This document shows, piece by piece, positions 28,418 to 37,228 of a stretch of 64,000 nucleotides of DNA. The position numbers and the translations under genes are program-made. The notes under the pieces were generated by a model. It was not told the origin of the DNA and ran no database searches. It saw only the letters and a program-made list of their open reading frames with translations. The stretch is from CAIWHR01 sp963836265 (GTDB lineage Bacteria; Pseudomonadota; Gammaproteobacteria; Burkholderiales; Casimicrobiaceae). The DNA is taken from contig CAWIIO010000003.1 of assembly GCA_963836265.1 (NCBI GenBank), forward strand, positions 310,001 to 374,000, in the 5' to 3' direction. Within the stretch, counting starts at the first letter, position 1; each line of letters starts with the position of its first letter.

Positions 28418-28480
28418 TAACAGGGACGACGCGGCGCCGTGCTAAGATTTGGCGGTCCTCGGATTGCTCGCTCCTTAGTC

Positions 28481-29212
28481 ATGCGCGTCGGCTTCTTCGT
28501 CACCTGTCTCGTCGACCTGATGCGGCCGTCGATCGGCTTCGCCGCGATCAAGTTGCTGGAAGCCGGTGGCGCCGAGGTCTTCGTGCCACCGAGCCAGACC
28601 TGCTGCGGGCAGCCCGCCTACAACTCCGGCGACCGCGCCGACGCCAAGGCGCTCGCCGCGAAGGTCGTCGGCGAATTCGAGGACTGCGACTGGCTGGTGG
28701 CGCCGTCGGGATCGTGCAGCGGCATGATCGGGACGCACTATGCCGATCTATTCGCCGATGATCCCGTCATGCTCGCGCGCGTCGAGGCGCTTGCCGCCAA
28801 GACGCGCGAGCTGACACAGTTCCTCGTCAACGAACTTAAGCTCGAGCGCGTGCCCGGCCGCTTTGCCGGAACGGTGACCTATCACGATTCCTGCGCGGGG
28901 CTGCGCGAAATGGGCGTCAAGCGCGAGCCGCGGGCGCTGCTGGTCAAAGTGCCGGGGCTGATGCTCTCCGAAATGCCCGAATGCGAGGTTTGCTGCGGCT
29001 TCGGCGGCACGTTCTCGATCAAGTACGGCGAGATCTCGGCGCGCATTGCCGACAACAAATGCGAGGCGATCGTCGCCACCGCCGCCGATGCGGTCGTGCT
29101 GGGCGACCTGGGCTGCATGCTGAACATCGAGGGCCGGCTGCGCCGGCGTGGCGACACCAAGACCAAGGTGCTCCATGTGGCCGAAGTCCTGGCCGGACCG
29201 ACATCGGAGTAG
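28481..29212 (+). CDS. lutA: Lactate utilisation protein A (cysteine-rich (Fe-S)-binding, LutA/LldE)
   Basis: 243-residue subunit of the LutABC-type L-lactate dehydrogenase complex, with two copies of the cysteine-rich CCG domain that bind iron-sulfur clusters. The first motif is TCCGQPAYNSG (~39-49), the second CCGFGGTFSIKY (~171-182), with further ligand cysteines in FVTCLVDLM and YHDSCAGLREM. The ATG at 28481 gives the normal N-terminus (MRVGFFVTCLVD); an upstream in-frame TTG/ATG extension has no family support. Confidence 0.92.
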   Translation: MRVGFFVTCLVDLMRPSIGFAAIKLLEAGGAEVFVPPSQTCCGQPAYNSGDRADAKALAAKVVGEFEDCDWLVAPSGSCSGMIGTHYADLFADDPVMLARVEALAAKTRELTQFLVNELKLERVPGRFAGTVTYHDSCAGLREMGVKREPRALLVKVPGLMLSEMPECEVCCGFGGTFSIKYGEISARIADNKCEAIVATAADAVVLGDLGCMLNIEGRLRRRGDTKTKVLHVAEVLAGPTSE

Positions 29213-29215
29213 ACG

Positions 29216-30625
29216 ATGCAAGTCGCGTCGATGCACTTCAAGGAGACCGCGCACGTCAAGATGAACGACGAGCGGCTGCAGTTCAACCTGAAGAAGATGC
29301 AGGGGAAGTTCGTCGGCAAGCGGCGCGCGTCTCTGGTCGAGCTCGACGACTTCGAAGGCACGCGCGACGCCGGCAAGGCGATACGTAACCGAGCGCTCGA
29401 CGACCTCGACGTCTGGCTCGAGCGCTTCGAGCGCAACGCCGTCGCTCGCGGCGCGACGGTGCTGTGGGCAGAGACCCCCGCCGACGTCAATGCCCTCGTG
29501 CTCGAGATCGCCGCAAGACACGCGGCGAAGAAGATCATCAAGTCGAAGTCGATGGTTTCCGAGGAGTCGGCGCTCGACCACGCGATCGAAGCGGCCGGCA
29601 TCCAGGTGGTCGAAACCGACCTCGGCGAATACATCCTGCAGATCAACAACTACGAGCCACCATCGCACATCATCGGGCCGGCGCTGCACAAGTCGAAGGA
29701 GGAGGTCGCCGATCTCTTCCACAGGGCGCACGGCACCCCGGTCAAGACCGGGATCGACGAGCTGACCCAAGAAGCGCGCGGCGTCCTCCGGCGGCACTAT
29801 ATGACCGCCGACATGGGCATTTCCGGCGGCAACTTCTTCGTCGCCGAGACAGGATCGGTCGTGCTCGTCACCAACGAGGGCAACGCGACCCTGACCACCA
29901 CCCTGCCGAAGGTGCACGTGGCGATCTCGGGCATCGAGAAGATCGTCCCCACGCTGGAGGACGTTGCGACGTTGATGCGCCTGCTGCCGCGGTCGTCGAC
30001 GGGCCAATCGATCTCGAACTACGTGGACATCCTCACCGGCACGAAAGGCGAGGGCGAATTTCACGGCGCCGAGCACATGTACTTCATCATCGTCGACAGC
30101 GGGCGCACGGCGGTGCTGGGCAGCAGCGTGCGCGACGCGCTCCGCTGCATCCGCTGCGGTGCCTGCATGAACCATTGCCCGGTCTATCAGAACGTCGGCG
30201 GCCACTCGTACGGCTGGGTGTACCCGGGGCCGATCGGCTCGATCCTCACGCCGATGTACGTCGGCCTCGAGAACGCGCAGGACCTTCCGGCGGCGTCGAC
30301 GATGTGCGATCAATGCGGCGTCGTGTGCCCGGTGAAGATCCCGCTGCCCGACCTGCAGCGCAAGCTGCGCGAGAAGGCTTACGAAGGCGGGTTGCGGCCG
30401 TGGTACGAGCGCGCCGGGCTCGGGATCTGGTCGTGGTTCGCGCAGCGACCGGCCCTCTACGGGCTCGTGACGAAGCTCGGCGTGCGGATGTTGAAGCTAT
30501 GGGGCGGCCGCGACGGGATGATCCACAAGCTCCCGCTCGGCGGCGGCTGGACGGACGGCCGCGACATGCCGGCGCCGGCCGGCCGGACGTTCCGTGAGCT
30601 CTACCGGCCGCGGGGCGGGCGGTGA
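29216..30625 (+). CDS. lutB: Lactate utilisation protein B (iron-sulfur protein, LutB/LldF)
   Basis: 469-residue iron-sulfur subunit of the lactate-oxidising complex. The N-terminal LUD domain (~60-290) includes GISGGNFFVAETGSVVLVTN (~200-219). Two [4Fe-4S] motifs follow: CIRCGACMNHCPVYQNVGG (~309-327) and CDQCGVVCPVKIPLP (~363-377). The C-terminal part resembles the usual DUF3390 tail. It starts 3 bp after lutA and its stop overlaps the next gene (GTGA), so the four-gene unit is tightly coupled. Confidence 0.94.
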   Translation: MQVASMHFKETAHVKMNDERLQFNLKKMQGKFVGKRRASLVELDDFEGTRDAGKAIRNRALDDLDVWLERFERNAVARGATVLWAETPADVNALVLEIAARHAAKKIIKSKSMVSEESALDHAIEAAGIQVVETDLGEYILQINNYEPPSHIIGPALHKSKEEVADLFHRAHGTPVKTGIDELTQEARGVLRRHYMTADMGISGGNFFVAETGSVVLVTNEGNATLTTTLPKVHVAISGIEKIVPTLEDVATLMRLLPRSSTGQSISNYVDILTGTKGEGEFHGAEHMYFIIVDSGRTAVLGSSVRDALRCIRCGACMNHCPVYQNVGGHSYGWVYPGPIGSILTPMYVGLENAQDLPAASTMCDQCGVVCPVKIPLPDLQRKLREKAYEGGLRPWYERAGLGIWSWFAQRPALYGLVTKLGVRMLKLWGGRDGMIHKLPLGGGWTDGRDMPAPAGRTFRELYRPRGGR

Positions 30626-31890
30626 ACGCGCCCCACAGCGTCCACGTCAACGTCCCGCCGCTTTCTCGACGGGCGGAGTCCCTCGGCACCGAAAACGCGT
30701 TCGTCGTGCTGGCCGAGGTCAATGCGCTCGCCCGACAGGGCAAGGACATCGTGTCGTTCTGCATCGGCCAGCCGGACTTTCCGACGCCGCCGAATGTCCA
30801 GGACGCGGCGATCGCCGCCATCAGAGCCGGCAAGCACGGCTACACGCCATCGGCCGGCATCGATGAATTGCGTGCCGCGGCCGCGAAGGACATGGGCGCC
30901 CGCCGCGGCCTCGATATCGCGCCCGACGATGTCGTCGTAGGTGCGGGCGCGAAACCCTTCATCGCGTATGCGATCGCGTCGGTCACCGATTACGGCGCCG
31001 GTGACGAGGTGATCTATCCGGTCCCCGGCTTTCCGATCTACGAGTCGCAGATTCACGCCAACGGCGCGGTGCCCGTGCCGATCTTCCTGCGCGAGGCGCG
31101 CGACTTCGCGTTCGATCCTGCTGAGCTTGACGCCAAGATCACGCCGGCGACGAAGCTCCTGATTCTCAACACGCCGCACAATCCGACCGGCGGAATGCTC
31201 CGGCCCGCCGATCTCGACGCGATCGCAGAGATCCTGCAGCGCCATCCGCAGGTCTGGATATACGCCGACGAGATCTACTCGCGGCTTGCATACACCGGCG
31301 CGTTCGACACGCTGGCGACACGGCCCGCGATGCTGGAGCGCACGATCATCAGCGACGGCGTGTCGAAGACCTGGGCGATGACGGGCTGGCGCATCGGCTT
31401 CGCGGCCAACCGCGCGCTGGCGCCGGTGTTCACGCGCTGGATCACCAACACCGACTCCTGCGCATCGCAGATCTCGCAGTGGGCGGCGGTGGAGGCGGTG
31501 ACGGGCCCGCAGGATGCGGCGGCGGCGATGCGCGAGAGCTTCCTCGCGCGCCGCGACCTGATCGTCGGCTTGCTGAACGAGGTGCCCGGCGTCGCCTGCA
31601 AGGTGCCGGGTGGCGCGTTCTACGCGTGGCCCAATGTCACCGAGGCCTGCGCGATCACCGACTGTGCGGATTCGGAAGCATTCCGCAAGCGGCTGCTGGT
31701 GGAAGCGGGCGTCGCGGTGCTGGCCGACATCCATTTCGGCCGCCGCGTTCCCGGCGACGGCCAGCACATCCGCTTTTCGTATGCCGCGTCGCCAGGGGCC
31801 ATTCGCGACGGCATCGCGCGACTCGACGCGTTCGTCCGACAGCACATGCAGGGCGCTGAAGGCGCCGTCGTCAGGAAGGCGAGGAAGTAG
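30622..31890 (+). CDS. Class I/II PLP-dependent aminotransferase
   Basis: 422-residue fold-type I aminotransferase. The pyridoxal-phosphate Lys is K249 in SDGVSKTWAMTGWRIGF, and the substrate/PLP loop NTPHNPTGG (~183-191) and ADEIYSRLAY (~215-224) are typical. The family transfers amino groups between amino acids and 2-oxoacids such as pyruvate. The GTG start overlaps the lutB stop; lutC follows after 9 bp. This placement between lutB and lutC is odd and suggests that pyruvate from lactate is handled here, for example to alanine. That is inference, since substrate specificity cannot be read. The N-terminal ~15 residues are poorly conserved. Confidence 0.9.
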   Translation: MNAPHSVHVNVPPLSRRAESLGTENAFVVLAEVNALARQGKDIVSFCIGQPDFPTPPNVQDAAIAAIRAGKHGYTPSAGIDELRAAAAKDMGARRGLDIAPDDVVVGAGAKPFIAYAIASVTDYGAGDEVIYPVPGFPIYESQIHANGAVPVPIFLREARDFAFDPAELDAKITPATKLLILNTPHNPTGGMLRPADLDAIAEILQRHPQVWIYADEIYSRLAYTGAFDTLATRPAMLERTIISDGVSKTWAMTGWRIGFAANRALAPVFTRWITNTDSCASQISQWAAVEAVTGPQDAAAAMRESFLARRDLIVGLLNEVPGVACKVPGGAFYAWPNVTEACAITDCADSEAFRKRLLVEAGVAVLADIHFGRRVPGDGQHIRFSYAASPGAIRDGIARLDAFVRQHMQGAEGAVVRKARK

Positions 31891-31899
31891 GCCCGAACG

Positions 31900-32592
31900 A
31901 TGCCGACCAATCTCGCCATCAATCGCGGCGCGCGCGACGCGATCCTCGGCCGCGTGAAAAGAGCGCTCGGCAAGACCGACGACCGCCTGGTACCCGGCTC
32001 CGCCGCGGACAGCTACCTCGCCGCGCATGCGCACGGGCCGCGACCGGCGATGCCTGCCGACCTTCCTGCCAAGTTCATGGCCCGAGCGACCGACATGGAG
32101 AGCACGGTCGAGCGGATCGCGGAGCACCGCGAGATCCCGGCTGCCGTCGCGCGGTATCTCGACGCGCTGGTGCTTCCGGCGTCGATTGCGGAACAGAAAT
32201 CGCACGCGGGCGTGTGCTGGCCCGAGTTCGCCGATCTCGACTGGAAGGCCGCCGGCCTCGACATCGAAACGCGACCGACGATGGGCGACGATCGCCTCGG
32301 CATCACCGGAACGTTCTGCGCGATCGCCGAAACCGGCACGCTGGTCGTGCTGTCGGGCGAAGATACGCCGACGGCAACGACGCTGCTGCCCGATACGCAC
32401 ATCGCGGTCGTCCGCGCCGACCGCGTGATCTCGGGGATGGAGGAGGCCTTCGCGCTGATCCGCCGCGAGAAGGGAACCCTGCCGCGCGCGGTGAACATGA
32501 TCTCCGGTCCTTCGCGTACCGGCGACATCGAGCAGACGATCGTGCTCGGCGCGCACGGGCCGTTCCGCGTGCATATCCTGGTTGTCGGATAA
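31900..32592 (+). CDS. lutC: Lactate utilisation protein C (LUD domain, LutC/LldG)
   Basis: 230-residue LUD-domain protein, third component of the LutABC complex. It begins with the family's charged helix (ARDAILGRVKRALGK, ~8-22). The core is 'LGITGTFCAIAETGTLVVLS' (~132-151) followed by TPTATTLLPDTHIAVVRADR (~155-174). The end is ISGPSRTGDIEQTIVLGAHG PFRVHILVVG, typical of the family. It is the last gene of the operon and converges on a decayed gene on the other strand. Confidence 0.92.
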   Translation: MPTNLAINRGARDAILGRVKRALGKTDDRLVPGSAADSYLAAHAHGPRPAMPADLPAKFMARATDMESTVERIAEHREIPAAVARYLDALVLPASIAEQKSHAGVCWPEFADLDWKAAGLDIETRPTMGDDRLGITGTFCAIAETGTLVVLSGEDTPTATTLLPDTHIAVVRADRVISGMEEAFALIRREKGTLPRAVNMISGPSRTGDIEQTIVLGAHGPFRVHILVVG

Positions 32593-32607
32593 GGCGCGCC
32601 GCGGCTT

Positions 32608-33048
32608 CTAGACAAACGCTGCAGTGATCGGCGCCGGCAGCGCCAGCATCACCAGCGAAGCCCGGCCGAAATAACCGAGAAAGCTCGGCATCGCCACCCC
32701 GCGATCCTCGGCGATGGCCTTGATGATGAAGTTCGGCGCGCTGCCGATGGAGGTGAGGGCGCCGAAAATACACGGCGCCCATCGCAATCGCTCTGAGTGT
32801 CGCATCGCAATCGCCGGGATGATCGTGACGAAGATGCCCGCGAAGACCTTGGCCACCTCCACGATCGGCATTCAGTGGAAGGCATCGTGCTCGCGCCCCG
32901 CCGTCGGCGTAAGTACCAGCGACAGAAGGGCAAAGCCGACGAGGATGGTCTCGCGCAGGACGTCCGAAGCGGCCACGGTGAGTGAGGCGTGAGCAACGAC
33001 AGAGAGCACAAGGATGGCACGTGCGAGCAGAAAAGGCGCCCACTTCAT
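32608..33048 (-). pseudogene. Remnant of a sodium:proton antiporter / CitMHS-like transporter
   Basis: Three fragments of one membrane-transporter family are found in different frames on the minus strand. The N-terminus (33048 to about 32875) starts MKWAPFLLARAILVLSVVAH and runs to 'ALLSLVLTPTAGREHDAFH'. It continues, frameshifted, as 'MPIVEVAKVFAGIFVTIIPA', then jumps directly to the C-terminal part 'IAMGAVYF' / 'GALTSIGSAPNFIIKAIAED' and 'GVAMPSFLGYFGRASLVML'. At least 100 residues between these parts are missing. With two or more frameshifts and a large deletion the gene is dead. The intact family exchanges Na+ and H+ or carries carboxylates. Confidence 0.75.
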
Positions 33049-33131
33049 CGCCACCCTTTCAACGGGGAATATCAGAACGAACCGCCGTACGCCGGAGCGC
33101 CTCGAAGGCCGGTACGATGCCGCTCGCACCG

Positions 33132-33380
33132 TCACGCAGTCTTCGCGCAGCCGGTGGGATTGTAGATGCGCTCGGCCGAAGGCGGATGCTTCGCCAGCAT
33201 CTCCGGGGGTCGGCGCGGCCTCGTCACGAGCTCACCGCGGCAATTCGGGCAGCGACCGTGGAGCACGTCGGCGGCGCAGGCGCGGCAGAACGTGCATTCG
33301 AACGAGCAGATGAACGCGTCGGAGGATTCGGGTGGAAGATCCCGGTTACAGCATTCGCAATTCGGACGCAGTTGCAGCAT
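33132..33380 (-). CDS. DUF1272 small cysteine-rich protein
   Basis: 82-residue cytoplasmic protein with the DUF1272 pattern: RPNCECCNRDLPPES (~5-19), then FICSFECTFCRACA (~23-36) and GRCPNCRGELVTRP (~42-55). Its cysteine pairs almost certainly bind one or two zinc ions. Function is unknown. The ATG is the only start consistent with the family N-terminus (MLQLRPNCECC). Confidence 0.88.
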   Translation of the reverse strand: MLQLRPNCECCNRDLPPESSDAFICSFECTFCRACAADVLHGRCPNCRGELVTRPRRPPEMLAKHPPSAERIYNPTGCAKTA

Positions 33381-33477
33381 GACCCTCTCCCGATTCGGCA
33401 GGCTGGCATCAGGCTCGGCGTTTCGGCCGGAACGGGGCCCCAGTGTCGCGGGCGGGTCTTGCGCGAGTGACTTGCGA

Positions 33478-33750
33478 CTAATGCGGCCACAGCCAGCCGA
33501 ATACTCCCGCCGTGAGCCGCGCGTGGATCAAGCCGTCGACGCTCGCCCGAATCGTCGTCGACCACGCGCGACGATACCAGATCGACATCCGCCACAGGGC
33601 GACCGCGTAGCCGATGAAGGCAGTTGCCCCGACGATCTGGAAAACGCGCGGGTACGGTGCCCCGACCGACAGCGCGTGGGTCGCGACGTACGCCGCGAAG
33701 AGCCCGACGACCACCGGGTAGAGGAACCAGAGGACGAGGTTCTTGCTCAT
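33478..33750 (-). CDS. Small conserved membrane protein
   Basis: 90-residue protein with three predicted helices: LVLWFLYPVVVGLFAAYVAT (~5-24), VFQIVGATAFIGYAVAL (~37-53) and a C-terminal ARLTAGVFGWLWPH. A conserved-looking motif SIWYRRAWSTTIRASVDGLI sits between the last two. The start MSKNLVLWF was chosen as a normal membrane N-terminus; an upstream ATG would add 37 low-complexity residues. Function unknown. Confidence 0.7.
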   Translation of the reverse strand: MSKNLVLWFLYPVVVGLFAAYVATHALSVGAPYPRVFQIVGATAFIGYAVALWRMSIWYRRAWSTTIRASVDGLIHARLTAGVFGWLWPH

Positions 33751-33860
33751 CGTCCACGGACCAACGCCGGACCCCGATGGGTTCAGCATGCTGTTGACGA
33801 AGCTGGTCGGCGACGATAACGACCGTACGTCCAGCCGCGATCGATCTGCTCGTTGCCTCA

Positions 33861-34286
33861 TCAGCCAGCAGCATCGCCAGCGGGCTTGGAGGTCCTGGGA
33901 AAGTGCGGAAGGTGCTCACTCGATAGCGCCCAGGCAAGCTTGTGCTCGACCCAGATCTCTTTCGTCGGCGGAAACGCGTCGGGCAGATCGAGCGTGGCGG
34001 TCGTCACATCGATCGTATCCGGACTGTCGTCGTGTTGATAGGTGAGCGGCGTGCCGCATTTTCCGCAGAAGCTTCTGACGACAGCGGGCGACGAGGAAAA
34101 GCGGGTGGGCTCGTCGGCGACAAAGGCAAAGTCGCTGCGATCGACCACGATCCAGGCTACGGCCGGCGCACCGGCGGCAAGGCGGCACGATCGGCAATGG
34201 CAAAGGGCCCGGGCGAGCGGTTGGCTCGCAATCCGGTAGCGAACCGAGCCGCAGAGGCAGCCGCCTTCGATGGGGTTTGTCGGCAT
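33861..34286 (-). CDS. GFA-family zinc-binding protein (CENP-V/DUF636 fold)
   Basis: 141-residue protein of the glutathione-dependent formaldehyde-activating enzyme family. Zinc-ligand cysteines are in GGCLCGSVRYR (~8-18), ALCHCRSCRLAAG (~27-39) and SFCGKCGTPLTY (~72-83), the standard arrangement. Most members have no proven activity. The C-terminal FPPTKEIWVEHKLAWAL is also conserved in the family. It stands alone on the minus strand. Confidence 0.9.
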   Translation of the reverse strand: MPTNPIEGGCLCGSVRYRIASQPLARALCHCRSCRLAAGAPAVAWIVVDRSDFAFVADEPTRFSSSPAVVRSFCGKCGTPLTYQHDDSPDTIDVTTATLDLPDAFPPTKEIWVEHKLAWALSSEHLPHFPRTSKPAGDAAG

Positions 34287-34383
34287 GGGGTTCGAGGCGC
34301 TGGAACGAGGCGCCGATAGTGTGGCTCCGTTTGGGTACCCGCGGCTACACCTTGCCTTGCCCAGCGTATGCCCGCGGCCGAGC

Positions 34384-35157
34384 CTACATCTGCTTGAACA
34401 GGTGATTGAACGAGCGGCTCACCTCGAGCTTCTCCTCGCTGCCCTTCACATGCACGACCTGATGGCCGCGGAAGTTGCGGCTGACCTGTTCGACCGCATC
34501 GACGCGAACCACGGTGGCGCGATGGATTTGCCAGAATTCGTTGGGGTCGAGCTCGTCGATCAGCTCCTTGATCGGCTTGCGGATCAGCGCTTCGAAACCC
34601 CGGGTCTGGACTCGAGTGTATTTGTCCTCGGCGCGGAAGAACAGGATGTCGGTCGTCGGGATCATTCGTAGGCTGGCGCCCACGCTGGCCTGTACCCAGC
34701 GCATGTATTCGCGCGGTTTCGGGCCGCCCGCGCCAAGGCGTTGCGATAGCTGCGCCAACAGGTCGTTCATCGGATCCGGCTGGTGGCCGAGCCGCTCCCG
34801 CAGGCGCTCGCAGGTCAGCGCCAGCCGCGCGGGCTCCGCCGGCTTCAGCACGTAGTCGACCGCGCCCTGCTCGAAGGCACGGATGGCGAATTCGTCATGG
34901 GCGCTGACGAACACCACGTGCACCTGGCCGGCCAGCGCCTGGGCCGCCTCGATGCCGTCCGTTCCGGGCATGCTGATATCGAGAAAGACGACATCGGGCT
35001 CCCGGCTGCGCACGATGTCGATGGCCTCGCGGCCATTGCTCGCCTCGCCCACGATCAAGAGCTCGGGCCAGGCTTCCTTCAGGCGGGCAACGATCTGCTC
35101 GCGCATCAGGCGTTCATCGTCGGCGACGACGGCGGTCGGGGCGGACCTGGGGCGCAT
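34384..35157 (-). CDS. LytTR-family response regulator
   Basis: 257-residue DNA-binding regulator. The receiver domain (1-~120) has the acidic pair DDE at 13-15, the phosphorylation site D60 in VVFLDISMPG, and Lys in YVLKPAEP (~101-108). The C-terminal LytTR domain (~150-257) begins MIPTTDILFFRAEDKYTRV and contains the family IHRATVVRVDAVEQV. Such regulators usually bind paired short direct repeats. The kinase gene is immediately upstream with a 15-bp gap, so this is a complete LytS/AlgZ-AlgR-type two-component pair. Targets are not visible. Confidence 0.93.
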   Translation of the reverse strand: MRPRSAPTAVVADDERLMREQIVARLKEAWPELLIVGEASNGREAIDIVRSREPDVVFLDISMPGTDGIEAAQALAGQVHVVFVSAHDEFAIRAFEQGAVDYVLKPAEPARLALTCERLRERLGHQPDPMNDLLAQLSQRLGAGGPKPREYMRWVQASVGASLRMIPTTDILFFRAEDKYTRVQTRGFEALIRKPIKELIDELDPNEFWQIHRATVVRVDAVEQVSRNFRGHQVVHVKGSEEKLEVSRSFNHLFKQM

Positions 35158-35172
35158 GCGAGCACTCGTCAG

Positions 35173-36129
35173 TCAGGCGGCAGGAGCGATTTCGTAGGGC
35201 AGCGTGATCGTGGCGCAGGTGCCGCCCGCGGGCGGCACGGAGATGATCAGCTCCGCGCGCCCGTTGTACAAGGCCCGCAACCGCTCGCGGACGTTGGCCA
35301 GCCCCACGCCGCCTTCGGCCTTGGGCACGAACCCGATGCCGGTATCGCGCACGTGAACGGCCAACTGGCCGTCGACGATCTCGGCGCCGATCTCGAGGAG
35401 GCCGCCCTCGGGCTTCGGTTCCAGGCCATGCTTGACGGCGTTTTCCACCAGCGTCTGCAACATCATCGAGGGGAAGACCGCCGATTTGAGGCCCTCCGGC
35501 ACGATCACCGCCGCCTGCAGGCGTCCTTCCATTCGCACCGCCATGATCTCGAGGAACGCGCTGGACAGATTCACCTGTTGTCCCAGCGTCGGTCGGCCGC
35601 CTTCGCGCATCTGCGGCATGGCCGAGCGCAGGTAGCGGATCAGGCTCTGCTGCATCTTCGAGGCGCGCGGAGGGTCGGTCTGGATCAGCTGGTCGATGCT
35701 GCCCAGCGTATTGAAGAGAAAATGCGGCTCGATCTGGGCTTGCAGTGCTTCCATGCGCGCTTCCAGCACGGTCCGCTCGAGCTGTTCGGTCTGGGCTCGC
35801 TTCGTGGCTTCGTCGGCGGTCATTTCCGCCCTGCGCTTGCCGCCCGCCACGACCTTGATGATGAAGGAGCTGACGATGAGCAGAAAAGTCAGGGTAGGAA
35901 GGTTCAATACACCGCCACCGAGTATCAGGGCAAGGAACGAAACGAGCAGCAGCGCCTTCCACGACACGACCGCCACCCAATCGAAAAAACCCCACCACAT
36001 CACGACGATCCCCTTGCGGATTTCGCGAAAGGCTTGTCGGATTCCCATCGGCCGCCAGGGAGGATCGCGCCTGCCGCGCTCGGCGGCGTTGTCGGCGTCT
36101 GGAGTGTGTCGGTCGGTATTCATCCTCAT
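35173..36129 (-). CDS. LytS-like sensor histidine kinase
   Basis: 318-residue membrane kinase. Two closely spaced helices (~52-72 and ~75-93) with almost no periplasmic loop form the sensor part. The His_kinase (PF06580-type) motif is QIEPHFLFNTL with phosphoacceptor H136, and the ATP-binding domain shows TLVENAVKHG (N230) and DTGIGFV...GVGLANVRERL. The short input part suggests it senses the membrane or an intramembrane ligand. Upstream, 36130-36338 contains no gene, and a minus-strand terminator (36339-36368) insulates it. Confidence 0.92.
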   Translation of the reverse strand: MRMNTDRHTPDADNAAERGRRDPPWRPMGIRQAFREIRKGIVVMWWGFFDWVAVVSWKALLLVSFLALILGGGVLNLPTLTFLLIVSSFIIKVVAGGKRRAEMTADEATKRAQTEQLERTVLEARMEALQAQIEPHFLFNTLGSIDQLIQTDPPRASKMQQSLIRYLRSAMPQMREGGRPTLGQQVNLSSAFLEIMAVRMEGRLQAAVIVPEGLKSAVFPSMMLQTLVENAVKHGLEPKPEGGLLEIGAEIVDGQLAVHVRDTGIGFVPKAEGGVGLANVRERLRALYNGRAELIISVPPAGGTCATITLPYEIAPAA

Positions 36130-36808
36130 CCTGTTCCCTCAGGTCGCCTGGTTGTCCAGGGCAAGATTAGGGGAGGGGCCCGCTTCGCTCCACCGCGGCG
36201 AGACAAAATGCGCCCCGGCAGCGATGAAATGCAGGAAATTGTCGTAGTCGGTTCACGCCGTGGCATCGTGCCCGTGCCGGTATGCGAAGCCGGACCGTTT
36301 GATGGCGTGGCGCCGTGGCGAGCCGCGAGGCGGTTGGCCAAAAAACAAGAGCCGGCGAAAAGCGGCTCCTGGAGAGTGAACTATAGCAAAGGTCATTTGA
36401 CGCCGCGAATGGCGCTGCACGTCAATGAGCGTCCGTGGGCACGATCCGAACGGCTGCGTGACAGGTTCAATGACTGCTTCGGAGCACCCTGGCGGTCAGC
36501 TGCGGGTTTGAGTCGGTCCGCGACCGATATCGGGGCGACCAAGTGCACACGTCCGGACGCACCTTCGGGCGATGTTGGGAAAAGCCCAGCGCGCCATCGC
36601 GCTCCCCGCCCCGATGAACGGCATCTTCCGCCCAACCAGGCGCGCGCTGGGCATCTGGACTGCCGGCGCGGCCAGGCGCAGCATACACATCAATGTGGCT
36701 GCGAGCGGCCCCAAATCGTTGCGCCGGGAGCTCCACCAAGGCGGCGGGGCCTACCCCATCAGATGACATGACAGCGCAATGCGCATAGTGCGAGAGGAGC
36801 ACAAAACC
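36130..36808. other. Gene-poor stretch upstream of the kinase gene
   Basis: No convincing gene is present. On the minus strand 36496-36714 gives protein-like sequence (AAPAVQMPSARLVGRKMPF, then IGAGSAMARWAF) without a plausible full-length frame. It could be the relic of the gene that once used the terminator at 36339-36368. The promoter of the kinase gene should lie in 36130-36338. The last 20 bases before 36809 contain the ribosome site of the next gene. Confidence 0.5.
36339..36368 (-). terminator. Strong intrinsic terminator (minus strand)
   Basis: Read on the minus strand: GAGCCG, 8-nt loop, CGGCTC, then TTGTTTTTT. The stem is 6 bp of mostly G-C with an uninterrupted run of six T, the best terminator in the window. 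It would end a minus-strand transcript coming from beyond 36368, yet no intact minus-strand gene lies there, suggesting a lost or decayed gene or a non-coding transcript. Confidence 0.8.
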
Positions 36809-37228
36809 ATGCCCTCGATTTATCGCCCGAAACACTCGGTCATTGCGCCCGAAGCCGATGTTTGCCGTAGTGCGCATATCAACACGGACGCGCGCCCACC
36901 GCAAAACGCGGTCTCCGGCGAGCAACCGAGTTGGGTCGGACGGCGCAAAGCGCAGCCGGCAGAGGCGCTCCTGCCGGCGACTCGACGCTGGCTGGACTCG
37001 CTGCCGCAGGAAACGCGCCCGCATGCATTGGCAGAGCAGTTTCCGCGCCTGGCCAACCTTATCGCCATCAACTGGAACAGCCCCAGCGATTGCAGCGCGT
37101 TCATTTCCTCTCTCTTGCTCGATCAACGAGGTGGGCGGCGCGGCTTTCCCGGCGAGGTGGTGCAGGACATCCAAAATCTCCGCGTGTACCACACGAGACT
37201 GCATCCCATCGTCGATTGGGATCGGTGA
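36809..37228 (+). CDS. Conserved hypothetical protein (betaproteobacterial family)
   Basis: 139-residue soluble protein without signal peptide or membrane segment. The recognisable part is the C-terminal half: TRRWLDSLPQETRPHALAEQ followed by FPRLANLIAINW, then LLLDQRGGRRGFPGEVVQDI. I recall this layout from uncharacterised proteins of Burkholderiales, but no function is known to me. A GAGAGGAG ribosome site precedes the ATG at 36809 by about 10 bases. The first ~45 residues look unconserved. Confidence 0.65.
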   Translation: MPSIYRPKHSVIAPEADVCRSAHINTDARPPQNAVSGEQPSWVGRRKAQPAEALLPATRRWLDSLPQETRPHALAEQFPRLANLIAINWNSPSDCSAFISSLLLDQRGGRRGFPGEVVQDIQNLRVYHTRLHPIVDWDR

